Below are positions 1-9,315 of a stretch of 64,000 nt of DNA, piece by piece (the first letter of the stretch is position 1; the number at the start of each line of letters is the position of its first letter). The stretch spans positions 1,550,001 through 1,614,000 of the forward strand of contig NZ_AP022610.1 of NCBI RefSeq assembly GCF_010729665.1, read 5' to 3'. The notes below the pieces were generated by a model. The model was not told where the DNA came from. It saw only the letters and a program-made list of their open reading frames with translations, and ran no database searches. Source of the stretch: Mycolicibacterium madagascariense. GTDB lineage: Bacteria > Actinomycetota > Actinomycetes > Mycobacteriales > Mycobacteriaceae. Position numbers and translations under genes: made by a program.

Positions 1-884
1 GGCTCCGCGATCTCGGCGCGCCCATCCCGCGGTTCGCCGAGGCCACCGACCCGTCCGACGTCGACGCCTTCGCCGCCGAGGTGGGTGGCCGCATCGTCGT
101 CAAGACCGCGCGGGGCGGCTACGACGGCCGCGGGGTCACCCTGGCCACCGACGTCGCCGAGGCCCGCGACGTCACCGCCCGCTACCTGGCCGACGGGGTC
201 GCGGTGCTGCTCGAGGAGCGCGTCGACATGCGTCGGGAACTCTCCGCGCTGGTCGCCCGCTCGCCGTTCGGGCAGGGCGCCGCCTGGCCGGTGGTGCAGA
301 CCGTGCAGCGCGACGGCATCTGCGTCGAGGTCATCGCGCCGGCCCCCGCGCTGGACCCCGACCTGGCGTCGGCGGCCGAACGCCTCGGCCTGCGGCTGGC
401 CGAGGAGCTGGGGGTCGTCGGGGTGCTCGCCGTGGAACTGTTCGAGACCTCCGGCGGGGAGCTGCTGGTGAACGAACTCGCGATGCGCCCGCACAACTCG
501 GGGCACTGGACCATGAACGGCGCGCTCACCAGTCAGTTCGAACAGCACCTGCGGGCGGTCCTGGACTATCCGCTCGGCGCGACCGCCCCGATCGCACCGG
601 TGACGGTGATGGCCAACGTGCTGGGCGCGCCCCGGGCACCCGAGATGAGCATGGACGAGCGGCTGCACCACCTCTTCGCGCGGCTGCCCGAGGCGGCCGT
701 GCACCTCTACGGCAAGGCGGAGCGTCCGGGTCGAAAGATCGGTCACGTCAACGTGATTGGCGCCGCCAACGGCTCGCTCGAGGACCCCGCGTACGTCGCG
801 GAGGTCAGGGAGCGGGCGGTGCGCGCCGCGCACTGGTTGTCCCATGGCGAATGGACGGATGGATGGAATGAACATGCCCGCTAG
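1..884 (+). CDS. purK: N5-carboxyaminoimidazole ribonucleotide synthase, C-terminal part
   Basis: The gene enters from the left edge (codons begin at base 3) and ends at the TAG at 882-884, so the N-terminus is missing. PurK uses ATP and bicarbonate to carboxylate AIR at N5 in cytosolic purine synthesis. The visible part is the ATP-grasp fold: the [14 protein letters not shown] nucleotide loop, a [13 protein letters not shown] strand, and the [29 protein letters not shown] segment carrying the Mg/ATP-binding Glu and Asn residues. It overlaps purE, which catalyses the next step, so the two are read as one operon. Confidence 0.95.
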   Translation, partial: LRDLGAPIPRFAEATDPSDVDAFAAEVGGRIVVKTARGGYDGRGVTLATDVAEARDVTARYLADGVAVLLEERVDMRRELSALVARSPFGQGAAWPVVQTVQRDGICVEVIAPAPALDPDLASAAERLGLRLAEELGVVGVLAVELFETSGGELLVNELAMRPHNSGHWTMNGALTSQFEQHLRAVLDYPLGATAPIAPVTVMANVLGAPRAPEMSMDERLHHLFARLPEAAVHLYGKAERPGRKIGHVNVIGAANGSLEDPAYVAEVRERAVRAAHWLSHGEWTDGWNEHAR

Positions 885-1383
885 CGGACCCCGCGTCGGC
901 GTCATCATGGGCAGTGACAGCGACTGGTCGGTGATGGAGGAGGCCGCGACCGCGCTGACCGAGTTCGAGGTGCGGTTCGAGGTCGGCGTCGTCTCGGCGC
1001 ACCGCACCCCCGACCGGATGCTCGACTACGCCCGCACGGCCGCGGACCGCGGTGTCGAGGTGGTGATCGCCGGGGCGGGCGGCGCGGCCCACCTGCCCGG
1101 CATGGTCGCGGCCGTGACGCCGCTGCCGGTGATCGGGGTGCCCGTTCCGCTGGCGCGTCTCGACGGGCTCGATTCGCTGCTGTCGATCGTGCAGATGCCC
1201 GCCGGGGTGCCGGTCGCGACGGTGTCGATCGGCGGCGCCCGCAACGCCGGGCTGCTGGCCGTGCGCATCCTCGGCTGCGCGGACCTGGCGCTGCGGCAAC
1301 GGATGGCGGACTACCAGGCGAGCCTGGAGGCGATGGTGTTGCAGAAGGACGCGGCGTTGCGAGAGCGACTTCTCGGCGCGTGA
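868..1383 (+). CDS. purE: N5-carboxyaminoimidazole ribonucleotide mutase
   Basis: PurE moves the carboxylate of N5-CAIR to C4 to give CAIR, directly after PurK. The 171-residue product has the family signature [11 protein letters not shown] near the N-terminus, the SAHRTPDRM loop and the [11 protein letters not shown] loop that hold the substrate phosphate and the active-site histidines. The ATG at 868 is chosen because it puts the GSDSDW motif at the usual distance from the start. It overlaps the purK end by 17 bases; in-frame ATGs at 844 and 874 are alternatives. The overlap suggests translational coupling. Confidence 0.94.
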   Translation: MNMPASGPRVGVIMGSDSDWSVMEEAATALTEFEVRFEVGVVSAHRTPDRMLDYARTAADRGVEVVIAGAGGAAHLPGMVAAVTPLPVIGVPVPLARLDGLDSLLSIVQMPAGVPVATVSIGGARNAGLLAVRILGCADLALRQRMADYQASLEAMVLQKDAALRERLLGA

Positions 1384-1425
1384 TCCGGCGCGGTAAAGTT
1401 ACCGGCGAGTAGCGAGGAGTGGCAC

Positions 1426-2589
1426 ATGTCCATTGGTAACCCGTCCTTCGACGTCTTTCAGCTCTCCGACGAGCACCACGAGATGCGCAAGGTCCTGCGT
1501 GACCTCTGCGAGAAGGAGATCGCGCCGCACGCGGCCGACGTCGACGAGAAGGCCAGGTACACCACCGAAGCCCTCGAAGCGCTGAACTCGTCGGGGTTCT
1601 CGGCGATCCACATCCCCGAGGAGTACGGCGGCCAGGGCGGCGACTCCATCGCGGCGTGCATCGTGATCGAGGAGGTCGCGCGGGTGTGCGCGTCGTCGTC
1701 CCTCATCCCGATCTGCAACAAGCTCGGCACCATGGGCATGCTGCTGCGCGGATCCGAGGAGCTCAAGAAGCAGGTCCTCCCGTCGATCGGCGCCGGCGAG
1801 GCCACCGCCTCCTACGCGCTGTCCGAGCGCGAGGCGGGCAGCGACGCGGCCGCGATGCGCACCCGGGCCAAGGCCGACGGCGACGACTGGGTGCTCAACG
1901 GCGCCAAGTGCTGGATCTCCAACGGCGGTCACTCGCAGTGGTACACGGTCATGGCGGTGACCGACCCCGACAAGGGCGCCAACGGCATCTCGGCGTTCGT
2001 CGTGCACGAGGACGATCCCGGTTTCTCCGCCGGCCACAAGGAGAAGAAGATGGGCATCAAGGGATCGCCCACCACCGAGCTGTACTTCGAGGACTGCCGC
2101 ATTCCCGGCGACCGCATCATCGGCGAGCCGGGCACCGGGTTCAAGACCGCGCTGGCGACCCTGGATCACACCCGTCCGACCATCGGCGCGCAGGCCGTCG
2201 GCATCGCCCAGGGCGCCCTGGACGCCTCGATCGCCTACACCAAGGAGCGCAAGCAGTTCGGCAAGTCGATCAGCGACTTCCAGAACACCCAGTTCATGCT
2301 CGCCGACATGGCGATGAAGATCGAGGCCGCCCGCCTGATGGTGTACTCGGCCGCGGCGCGCGCCGAACGCATGGAGCCCAACCTCGGCTTCATCTCCTCG
2401 GCGGCCAAGTGCTTCGCCTCCGACGTCGCGATGGAGGTCACCACCAACGCCGTGCAGCTCTTCGGCGGCTACGGCTACACCGTCGACTTCCCGGTCGAGC
2501 GGTTCATGCGCGATGCCAAGATCACCCAGATCTACGAGGGCACCAACCAGATTCAGCGCGTCGTCATGTCGCGCGCCCTGCTGAAGTAG
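1426..2589 (+). CDS. fadE25: Acyl-CoA dehydrogenase FadE25
   Basis: An FAD-dependent acyl-CoA dehydrogenase of 387 residues, full length for the short/medium-chain family, that introduces the 2,3-trans double bond in the first step of beta-oxidation. Visible motifs are YALSEREAGSDAAAM (flavin and substrate contact), WISNGGHS, the GIKGSPTTEL loop, and the C-terminal QIYEGTNQIQRVV with the catalytic Glu of YEGT. A GAGGAG ribosome site lies 8 bases before the ATG. It follows purE by 42 bases and may share its transcript. In mycobacteria this gene also sits beside purE (recalled), so the context is ancestral. Confidence 0.93.
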   Translation: MSIGNPSFDVFQLSDEHHEMRKVLRDLCEKEIAPHAADVDEKARYTTEALEALNSSGFSAIHIPEEYGGQGGDSIAACIVIEEVARVCASSSLIPICNKLGTMGMLLRGSEELKKQVLPSIGAGEATASYALSEREAGSDAAAMRTRAKADGDDWVLNGAKCWISNGGHSQWYTVMAVTDPDKGANGISAFVVHEDDPGFSAGHKEKKMGIKGSPTTELYFEDCRIPGDRIIGEPGTGFKTALATLDHTRPTIGAQAVGIAQGALDASIAYTKERKQFGKSISDFQNTQFMLADMAMKIEAARLMVYSAAARAERMEPNLGFISSAAKCFASDVAMEVTTNAVQLFGGYGYTVDFPVERFMRDAKITQIYEGTNQIQRVVMSRALLK

Positions 2590-2602
2590 CCCACCCGCCC
2601 GG

Positions 2603-3316
2603 TCAGGCGAGTTCGGCGGTGACCTTCTCCGCCGCTCGCCGCCGGGCCTGCGCGTCGGGATCGGGATGGGCGACCTGCACCAGTGAGCCACCCGCCGTCA
2701 ATACCGCGAGGACGTGGTCGACGACGCGTTCGGCGGTGTCCCACGGAGCCGCCGACAGCACCCGGCTGTCCGCCGTCCAACCGGCGGCGGATGCCGAATC
2801 CTGGGCCAGCGAAAGCACTTCGGTGACCGAGCGGCCGTCGAGCGCGGGCCCCGGCGAGCGCTCGGCGACGATCTGGTCGCCGTGCGCCCTCACCGACGTG
2901 GCGTAGTCGGTGATGCCGAACGGCAGGTCGGCGATCGGCCTGCCGAAGGCGTCCAGAGACAGTGCGACGACCTCGCCGGAGCGGGCCTCCGCCTCGTCGA
3001 GCCGCTCGGCCGTGCAGCAGGCGATGTCGCAATCATCTTGTCCCAGAACGACTTCGGCGCCCACGAACCAGACGCCGAGCAGTACGCCGAGGGTCTGCCA
3101 GTGCGCGGGCAGCAGCATCGCGACGCGGCTGCCGGGCCCGGCCCCCAGTTCGTCGCGCAGTAGGTTGCCGGTCTTGGCCGCCCAGTTCGCGAGCGTCACG
3201 GTGGACAGCTCGATGCGCTCGCCGGTCGCGTCGTCGTAGTAGGTGATGCGCGGTGCCGACGGCACGGCCAGGAGCGGATCCAGCACCGCCGCAGCGAGAT
3301 TCGTCAGTTCACGCAC
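2603..3316 (-). CDS. TIGR03089 family protein (truncated adenylate-forming fold)
   Basis: A 237-residue protein that resembles only the N-terminal part of AMP-binding acyl-CoA synthetases: ITYYDDATGERIELS, then NLLRDELGAGPGSRVAMLLPAHWQTLGVLLGVWFVGAEVV. The ATP-binding P-loop and the C-terminal lid of a working synthetase are absent, as is typical of this actinobacterial family, so no reaction can be assigned. The GTG start lies inside the end of the upstream lcp1 gene (13-base overlap), which suggests coupled translation and a link to envelope assembly. It ends 13 bases from the convergent fadE25. Confidence 0.85.
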   Translation of the reverse strand: MRELTNLAAAVLDPLLAVPSAPRITYYDDATGERIELSTVTLANWAAKTGNLLRDELGAGPGSRVAMLLPAHWQTLGVLLGVWFVGAEVVLGQDDCDIACCTAERLDEAEARSGEVVALSLDAFGRPIADLPFGITDYATSVRAHGDQIVAERSPGPALDGRSVTEVLSLAQDSASAAGWTADSRVLSAAPWDTAERVVDHVLAVLTAGGSLVQVAHPDPDAQARRRAAEKVTAELA

Positions 3317-4788
3317 TCCGGACCGTTCGCGCCCGCGGTGATGATGGGCGGGGCGGGCAGCGGCGCGCCGGTGGACTCGACGGCGGCGGCGTCGACGCTC
3401 GCGCTCGACCCGCCGGTGGTGTCGGTGCCCGCGCTGCCGAGTCCCGAGCCGGGACCCGTGTAGTCACTGGCCAGCACGACCTTGACGGTGTTGGCCGCCA
3501 CCGAGGGATCGGCGACGACCGGAAGGTTGCCCAGCGCCTTCGACACCGCTTGCGCACCAAGGTCATCGGCCGAGGCGGCCCGGACCTGGCTGTTGGGCAC
3601 GCGGCCTGCCTCGTTGTTGCCGACGGCGCCGGCGACGAAGCCCTTGTCGGCGAGCAGTTCGGACACCGACGCGGCGAGCCCGTTGACGTCGGTGTCGTTC
3701 ATGACGTCCGCGGTGGTCTTGGACGGGGCATAGGCGAGCTGTTCGGTCTTGCCCGCGGCCTGGTCGTGCAGCAGGCTGGTGACGAACTCCTGTACCTGCG
3801 AGGGGTCGACCCGCACGACGCTCTGCGTGCCGTCGTCACTCCAACCGTCTTCCTGCAGAACGGGAATGGTGGCGAAGGCGACCTTGCCACCGGCCAGCTT
3901 CTGCATCTGCTGGATGAAGTCCATGATGTCCCAGCCGTCGGACAGCACCACCGACCGCTGAACGGCATCCTGCAGCCGGTTCAGCGTCGACGGGCTGGAC
4001 AGCGTCTTACCCGAGATGACCTGGTGGGCCAGCTCGGCCATCACGGCCTGCTGGCGCGTCACCCGGTCCAGGTCGCCGCGCGGCAGGTCGTGGCGCTGCC
4101 GGACGAAGCTCAGCGCCTGCGGCCCGTTCAGCTTCTGCGGGCCGGCGGGAAAGTCGGCGCCAGAGAGGGGTTCGTCGACGGCGTCCTTGAGGCACACGTC
4201 GACGCCGCCCAGCGCGTCGGTGATGAGGGCGAACCCGAGCAGCCCGATCTCGGCGTAGTGGTCGACGGTGACGCCGGTCAGGGTGGCGACCGTCTTGATC
4301 AGCGCCTCGCGGCCCGCCTCGGTGGCCTTCGGCTCGGCGACGGCCGGGTCCTCACCCTGCTGCTCGACGAGCTCCTTCATCTTCTCCAGCTTGACCTGCC
4401 CGAAGACGCCGTTGATCTTGGTCTTCCCGAGGTCGCCCGGCGCCTCGACGTAGGAGTCGCGGGGGATGGAGATCGCCGTCGCGGACTGCCCGTTGTTGGG
4501 GATGCGGACCAGGATGATGGTGTCGGTGTTGGTCGAGACGTCGTCCCCGGCCCGCAGCGTGGCGAGCTCCTCGGCCGACAGGGGGTTGCCGTGCGCGTCG
4601 GTCCTGCTGTCCATCCCGACGAGGAGGATGTCGATCGCGCCGTCGTCCCCGCCGCCGCCGAGCGCGGCGGCGCTGATGTGGTTGATGCCGGACTCGAACG
4701 AGCGGATCTTGCCCCACGCGACGCCGGTGCCGATGACGATGATCGCCGCCACGACCACGGCGAGGATGCGGATGGGGCGACCTGGCAT
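3304..4788 (-). CDS. lcp1: LytR-CpsA-Psr (LCP) family ligase
   Basis: A membrane-anchored enzyme of 494 residues that by family transfers undecaprenyl-linked glycopolymers to peptidoglycan; the mycobacterial orthologue (Rv3267, Lcp1) joins arabinogalactan to the wall. There is one N-terminal transmembrane helix (about residues 7-25), then the LCP domain with DILLVGMDSR, DTIILVRIPNNG, SIPRDSYV and RQRHDLPRGDLDRVTRQQ, which carry the conserved Arg and Asp that bind pyrophosphate and Mg. A LytR_C domain (about residues 350-450) and a Ser/Thr-rich tail follow. It is divergent from rmlD, whose product helps make the rhamnosyl linker, so the context fits the role. Confidence 0.92.
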   Translation of the reverse strand: MPGRPIRILAVVVAAIIVIGTGVAWGKIRSFESGINHISAAALGGGGDDGAIDILLVGMDSRTDAHGNPLSAEELATLRAGDDVSTNTDTIILVRIPNNGQSATAISIPRDSYVEAPGDLGKTKINGVFGQVKLEKMKELVEQQGEDPAVAEPKATEAGREALIKTVATLTGVTVDHYAEIGLLGFALITDALGGVDVCLKDAVDEPLSGADFPAGPQKLNGPQALSFVRQRHDLPRGDLDRVTRQQAVMAELAHQVISGKTLSSPSTLNRLQDAVQRSVVLSDGWDIMDFIQQMQKLAGGKVAFATIPVLQEDGWSDDGTQSVVRVDPSQVQEFVTSLLHDQAAGKTEQLAYAPSKTTADVMNDTDVNGLAASVSELLADKGFVAGAVGNNEAGRVPNSQVRAASADDLGAQAVSKALGNLPVVADPSVAANTVKVVLASDYTGPGSGLGSAGTDTTGGSSASVDAAAVESTGAPLPAPPIITAGANGPECVN

Positions 4789-4856
4789 CAGCCCAGGTTA
4801 CTGGTGAGTCGCCCGAAGATCGGTGAGCTCGGGTCGGCGTGCCAGACTCTGCAGAC

Positions 4857-5714
4857 ATGGCGCAACGTTTGGTGATCACCGGTGCAGGAGGCCTCGTCGG
4901 ACGCACGCTGGCGACCGAGGCGAGGGGGCGCGGCCTCGACGTCCTGGCGCTGACCTCGGCCGATTGCGACGTCACCGACCCGACCGCCCCGGAGCGCTAC
5001 TTCGCCTCCGGCGACGTCGTGGTGAACTGCGCCGCCTACACCGACGTCGACGCGGCCGAGACCGACGAGGAGCGCGCCAGGGCCGTCAACGCCGGTGGGG
5101 CGCAGAACGTGGCGCACGCCTGCGCCCGCGCGGGGGCCGAGCTCGTCCACGTCTCCACTGACTACGTGTTCGGCGGCGACTTCGGCGCCGAGGCGCCGCG
5201 GCCCTACGAGATCGACGACGAGACCGGTCCGCGCAACGCCTACGGCCGCTCCAAGCTCGAGGGCGAATTCGAGGTGCTCGCGGCGATGCCCGGCGCCCAC
5301 GTCGTGCGCACGGCCTGGATCTTCTCCGGCGGTGACGGCGGCGACTTCGTCGCGAAGATGCGCGCGGCGGCCGCCGGTGACGGGACCGTCGACGTCGTCG
5401 CCGACCAGGTGAGCTCGCCGACCTACGTCGGCGATCTCGTCGAGGCCCTGCTGCAGGTGGCCGACGGTGCGATCGAGGAGTCGGTCCTGCACGCCGCCAA
5501 CGCGGGCCAGGCCAGCCGCTTCGAGCAGGCCCGCGCGGTCTTCGAACTGCTCGGCGCCGACCCCGAGCGGGTCCGGCCCGTCGGAGCCGACGGGTCCCGC
5601 CCCGCTCCGCGGCCGCCCTATTCGGCGCTGGGCGCGCAGCGCTCGGCGGCGGCCGGCCTGACCCCCCTGCGGCCGTGGCGCGACGCACTCGAGGCGGCGT
5701 TGGGACTCCGGTAG
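4857..5714 (+). CDS. rmlD: dTDP-4-dehydrorhamnose reductase
   Basis: Last enzyme of dTDP-L-rhamnose synthesis; an NADPH-dependent reductase of 285 residues. It has the Rossmann GAGGLVGR loop at the N-terminus, VNCAAYTDVDAAE, VSTDYVFGGDF and the catalytic YxxxK in NAYGRSKLEGE. The ATG at 4857 is preferred over an in-frame ATG at 4839 because MAQRLVITGAGG matches the family start. dTDP-rhamnose feeds the rhamnosyltransferase WbbL two genes downstream. The 68-base gap to lcp1 must hold divergent promoters. Confidence 0.95.
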   Translation: MAQRLVITGAGGLVGRTLATEARGRGLDVLALTSADCDVTDPTAPERYFASGDVVVNCAAYTDVDAAETDEERARAVNAGGAQNVAHACARAGAELVHVSTDYVFGGDFGAEAPRPYEIDDETGPRNAYGRSKLEGEFEVLAAMPGAHVVRTAWIFSGGDGGDFVAKMRAAAAGDGTVDVVADQVSSPTYVGDLVEALLQVADGAIEESVLHAANAGQASRFEQARAVFELLGADPERVRPVGADGSRPAPRPPYSALGAQRSAAAGLTPLRPWRDALEAALGLR

Positions 5715-5723
5715 CTTCGGGTC

Positions 5724-6764
5724 ATGACCACACGTCCGCGCCGGATCCTGGTCCGCGTGGCGGTGTCGCTGGCGATCGTCGTCGGCCTGGCCCTTCCGCC
5801 CGTCGGCGAGGCCGCGCCCGCCCGGTACCCGGCGGCAGGCCTCGGCTTCGGCGACGGTGCGCAGATGACGTGGCTCGGCGCCGCCGACGTGAACCGCGAA
5901 CTCGACGCGGTCACCAGGACGGGGGCGAACTGGCTGCGCGTGCTCATCCCGTGGAGCGACGTCGAGAAGACGAGGGGACAGTACGACTGGGCGCAGACCG
6001 ACCTCGTCGTCAACGCCGCCGTCGCCCGCAACCTGAAGGTGCTCGGCGTCGTCGCCTACACCCCGGACTGGGCCCGCCCGCCAGGGTCCTACTTCACCGC
6101 GCCGCCCGACGACCCGGCCGCCTACGCGCAGTTCGCCGCGACCGTCGCCAGTCGCTACGGCGGTCAGGTGTCGAACTGGCAGCTATGGAACGAACCGAAC
6201 TATCCGCAGTTCTTCGGCTACCTCGACCACACCGCCGCCCGCTACACCGCCCTGGTGAAGGCGGCCTACCCGGCGATCAAGGCCGTCCAGCCGGGGAGCA
6301 CCGTCGTCCTGGCCGGCTTCAGCCCCATCGGTGGCGACGAGTCACCGCTCGCCTACCTGCAGGAGATGTACGGGGCGGGCGCGGGGGGCTCGTTCGACGC
6401 GGCCGCCGCGCATCCGTACGTCTTTCCCGGTGGCCTCGGCTCGTCCGACGCGACCGGCTGGACGGAGGTCGGCACGCTGCACGACATCATGGCCGCGCAC
6501 GGCGACGGCGACAAGAAGATCTGGCTGACCGAGCTGGGGGCGCCGACGAGCACCGCTCCCGAGGGGGTCAGCCAGCAGGAGCAGGCCAAGCAGATCACCG
6601 ACGTCTTGGCCGCCGCGGCCGCGACGACGTTCAGCGGTCCGGCGTTCGTCTACAGCATTCGCGACACCGACACGAGCAACCGCGACGACAACGAGTCCAA
6701 CTACGGGGTGCTGCTCACGTCGGACTGGCAGCCGAAGTTCTCGGCCAGCGTGTTCGCCCGCTGA
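5724..6764 (+). CDS. Secreted clan GH-A glycoside hydrolase (GH5/GH39-like)
   Basis: A 346-residue protein with a signal peptide (Arg-rich start, hydrophobic stretch about residues 9-27, likely cleavage near GEAAPA). The mature part is a TIM-barrel glycosidase: NWLRVLIPWSDVEKTRGQYDW near the start, WNEPN with the acid/base Glu157, and WLTELGA with the nucleophile Glu270. The substrate cannot be read from the sequence. It starts 9 bases after rmlD and precedes wbbL, so it probably shares the linker-assembly transcript. That context suggests action on a wall or capsular glycan; this is inference. Confidence 0.85.
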   Translation: MTTRPRRILVRVAVSLAIVVGLALPPVGEAAPARYPAAGLGFGDGAQMTWLGAADVNRELDAVTRTGANWLRVLIPWSDVEKTRGQYDWAQTDLVVNAAVARNLKVLGVVAYTPDWARPPGSYFTAPPDDPAAYAQFAATVASRYGGQVSNWQLWNEPNYPQFFGYLDHTAARYTALVKAAYPAIKAVQPGSTVVLAGFSPIGGDESPLAYLQEMYGAGAGGSFDAAAAHPYVFPGGLGSSDATGWTEVGTLHDIMAAHGDGDKKIWLTELGAPTSTAPEGVSQQEQAKQITDVLAAAAATTFSGPAFVYSIRDTDTSNRDDNESNYGVLLTSDWQPKFSASVFAR

Positions 6765-6824
6765 GAGGGTGACGGCCCTCACCGGCGTCGTTCCCATCGT
6801 GCGGCCGCGGTTAGCCTCTACGCC

Positions 6825-7727
6825 GTGAGCGGTGACGTGGTGGTGGTGACGGTGACCTATTCCCCGGGGCCCCACCTGGACCGTTTCCTCGCCTCTCTCG
6901 GGCACGCGACGGAACGCCGGGTGACCGTGATCATCGCCGACAACGGGTCGACCGACGGCACCCCCGAGGAGGCGGCCGAGCGGTACCCCAACGTGCGGCT
7001 GATGTACATGGGCGCCAACCTCGGTTACGGCTCGGCGGTGAACCGGGCGGTAGCGGCCTACCTCGCCGACCCCGAGCTGGCGGCCGCCGGGGACCCCGAC
7101 TTCTTCGTGGTGGCCAACCCGGACGTGGTGTGGGGCCCGCGCAGCATCGACGACCTGCTGGCGGCCGCGCCGCGCTGGCCGGACGCGGGCGCGTTCGGTC
7201 CGCTGATCCGCGATCCGGACGGGTCGGTGTATCCGTCGGCGCGCCACCAGCCCAGCCTGGTCCGCGGCGGCATGCACGCGGTGGTGGGTCCGTTCTGGAA
7301 GTCCAACCCCTGGACGGCGGCCTACCGGCAGGAGCGGTTGGAACCCAGCGAACGTCCCGTCGGGTGGTTGTCGGGGTCGTGCCTGCTGCTGCGCAGGCAG
7401 GCCTTCGACGCGGTCGCGGGGTTCGACGAGCGGTACTTCATGTACATGGAAGACGTTGACCTGGGCGATCGTCTCGCGAGCGCCGGTTGGCTGAACGTCT
7501 ACGTGCCGTCGGCGGAGGTGCTGCACGACAAGGGGCACTCGACGGGCCGCGACCCGGCCCGCAACTTGGCCGCCCACCACACCAGCACCTACACTTTCCT
7601 CGCTGACCGGCACTCGGGCTGGCGGCAGGCTCCGCTGCGGTGGACCATCAGGGCAGCCCTTGCGGCGCGCGTCCGCCTGGTGGTCGGCAGCTCTCGGCGC
7701 CGCCTGGCGAAAGGACGGACTCGGTGA
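6825..7727 (+). CDS. wbbL: Rhamnosyltransferase WbbL (arabinogalactan linker)
   Basis: Transfers L-rhamnose from dTDP-Rha to decaprenyl-PP-GlcNAc, making the linker that joins arabinogalactan to peptidoglycan. A GT2 enzyme of 300 residues with VTVTYSPGPHLDRFLASL, the ADNGSTDGTPEEA nucleotide loop, the VANPDVVWGP metal-binding acidic pair, and FDERYFMYMEDVDLGDR with the catalytic ED. The start is a GTG. It overlaps the next gene by GTGA. A possible separate -10 (TAGCCT, about 6812) lies in the 60-base gap after the glycosidase. Confidence 0.95.
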   Translation: MSGDVVVVTVTYSPGPHLDRFLASLGHATERRVTVIIADNGSTDGTPEEAAERYPNVRLMYMGANLGYGSAVNRAVAAYLADPELAAAGDPDFFVVANPDVVWGPRSIDDLLAAAPRWPDAGAFGPLIRDPDGSVYPSARHQPSLVRGGMHAVVGPFWKSNPWTAAYRQERLEPSERPVGWLSGSCLLLRRQAFDAVAGFDERYFMYMEDVDLGDRLASAGWLNVYVPSAEVLHDKGHSTGRDPARNLAAHHTSTYTFLADRHSGWRQAPLRWTIRAALAARVRLVVGSSRRRLAKGRTR

Positions 7728-8800
7728 ATCCGGCAGAAGTAGACGCGGTCGTCCTCGTCGGCGGCCAGGGGACGCGGCTGCGGCCCCTCACGCTGTCGGC
7801 TCCCAAGCCCATGCTGCCGACGGCGGGTTTGCCGTTCCTGACCCACCTGCTGTCGCGGGTCGCGGCGGCGGGCATCCGACACGTGGTGCTCGGGACGTCG
7901 TACAAGGCCGAGGTCTTCGAAGCCGAGTTCGGTGACGGTTCCGCGCTGGGCCTCGAGATCGACTACGTGGTCGAGGACGAGCCGCGGGGCACCGGCGGCG
8001 GCATCGCCAACGTGGCCTCCAAGCTGCGCTACGACACGGCGCTGGTGTTCAACGGCGACGTGCTGTCCGGCGCCGACCTCGGTGCGCTGCTGGCCAGCCA
8101 CGAGGAGCGCGGCGCCGATCTGACGCTGCACCTGGTGCGCGTCGGCGACCCGCGGGCGTTCGGCTGCGTGCCCACCGATCCCGACGGCGGCGTGACGGCG
8201 TTCCTGGAGAAGACCCAGGACCCGCCGACCGACCAGATCAACGCGGGCACCTATGTGTTCAACCGCGAGGTGATCGACCGGATCCCGACCGGGCGCGCCG
8301 TGTCCGTCGAGCGCGAGGTGTTCCCGGCGCTGCTGTCCGACGGCCTCAAGGTGTGCGGCTACGTCGACGCCACCTACTGGCGCGACATGGGCACGCCCGA
8401 CGACTTCGTCCGCGGCTCGGCCGACCTGGTCCGCGGTATCGCGCCGTCACCGGCGCTCAAGGGGCACCGCGGCGAGGAGCTGGTCCACGAGGGGGCCGCG
8501 GTCGGGCCGGGTGCCCTCCTCATCGGCGGCACCGTGGTGGGGCGCGGCGCCGAGATCGGGCCCGGCGCTCGGCTCGACGGCGCGGTCGTCTTCGACGGCG
8601 CCCGCATCGAGGCGGGCTCGGTGATCGAGCGCTCGATCATCGGCTTCGGCGCGCGGATCGGTCCGCGCGCCCTGATCCGCGACGGCGTGATCGGCGACGG
8701 CGCCAACATCGGCGCGCGCTGTGAGCTGCTGCGCGGCGCGCGGGTCTGGCCGGGGGTGCACATCCCCGACGGCGGCATCCGCTATTCGACGGACGTCTGA
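7724..8800 (+). CDS. manC: Mannose-1-phosphate guanylyltransferase (GDP-mannose pyrophosphorylase)
   Basis: Makes GDP-mannose from mannose-1-phosphate and GTP, the donor for PIM, LAM and mannolipid synthesis. In M. tuberculosis the orthologue (Rv3264c) is called manB or rmlA2. The 358-residue protein has the nucleotidyltransferase motif VLVGGQGTRLRPLTLSAPKPML, GTGGGIANV, FNGDVLSG, and a C-terminal left-handed hexapeptide repeat region (about residues 250-350). The GTG at 7724 overlaps the wbbL stop (GTGA) and has an AAAGGA ribosome site 6-8 bases upstream, so it is chosen over longer forms. Confidence 0.93.
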   Translation: MNPAEVDAVVLVGGQGTRLRPLTLSAPKPMLPTAGLPFLTHLLSRVAAAGIRHVVLGTSYKAEVFEAEFGDGSALGLEIDYVVEDEPRGTGGGIANVASKLRYDTALVFNGDVLSGADLGALLASHEERGADLTLHLVRVGDPRAFGCVPTDPDGGVTAFLEKTQDPPTDQINAGTYVFNREVIDRIPTGRAVSVEREVFPALLSDGLKVCGYVDATYWRDMGTPDDFVRGSADLVRGIAPSPALKGHRGEELVHEGAAVGPGALLIGGTVVGRGAEIGPGARLDGAVVFDGARIEAGSVIERSIIGFGARIGPRALIRDGVIGDGANIGARCELLRGARVWPGVHIPDGGIRYSTDV

Positions 8801-9315
8801 ACCAGCTGGGTCAGGCCGTAGTCGGAGCCGGGCGGCAGGTGGTCCACCGGCCACCAGCGCAGGTCGACCGATTCGTCGCTGATCGTGATCGAGGCGTCCT
8901 TCGGCGCGCGGGCCACGAACTGCACGTCGAGGTGGTGCGTCGGCACCCCCAGCGAACACGTCAGGGCGTGCACGTGGACGGCTGCCGGGGTCGCGCCGAT
9001 GGTCAGCCCGTCGATGCCGGACTCCTCGCGCGCCTCCCGCAGGGCCGCCGACGCGATGTCGGGATCGTCGTCCTCGCAGTGGCCGCCCAGCTGCACCCAG
9101 CGGCCCAGGCGCGGGTGCAGCGTGAGCAGGGCGTGGGTGCCGGTGTGGTCGAGCACCAGCGCCGACGCCGTGACGTGGCCGGGGACGCAGGCGCGTTGGC
9201 AGGCGTCCGGTCGGGCGAGGACGAAGGCGAGCACCGCCAGGCGCACCGTGTCCTGGGCGGGATCGCTTGGGCGCCAATCGTTCAGCGCGTCGACCACCGA
9301 GGCGTGCAGGCTCAT
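8782..9315 (-). CDS. Nudix hydrolase
   Basis: A 177-residue Nudix-fold protein. The core motif reads [11 protein letters not shown] then REAREESGI, so the metal-binding REUxEExGU half is intact, but the GX5E half is shifted by about one residue and its Glu is replaced. Nudix enzymes cleave nucleoside diphosphates linked to other groups; the substrate here is unknown. Its ATG overlaps the fbiB stop by ATGA, so it is the third gene of the fbiA-fbiB unit. Its tail overlaps the end of the convergent manC by 19 bases. Confidence 0.85.
   Translation of the reverse strand: MSLHASVVDALNDWRPSDPAQDTVRLAVLAFVLARPDACQRACVPGHVTASALVLDHTGTHALLTLHPRLGRWVQLGGHCEDDDPDIASAALREAREESGIDGLTIGATPAAVHVHALTCSLGVPTHHLDVQFVARAPKDASITISDESVDLRWWPVDHLPPGSDYGLTQLVQTSVE

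Noticed and set aside
1399..2691. Antisense open frame over fadE25
   Set aside because: Shadow; the composition mirrors the FadE25 codons and no motif is present.
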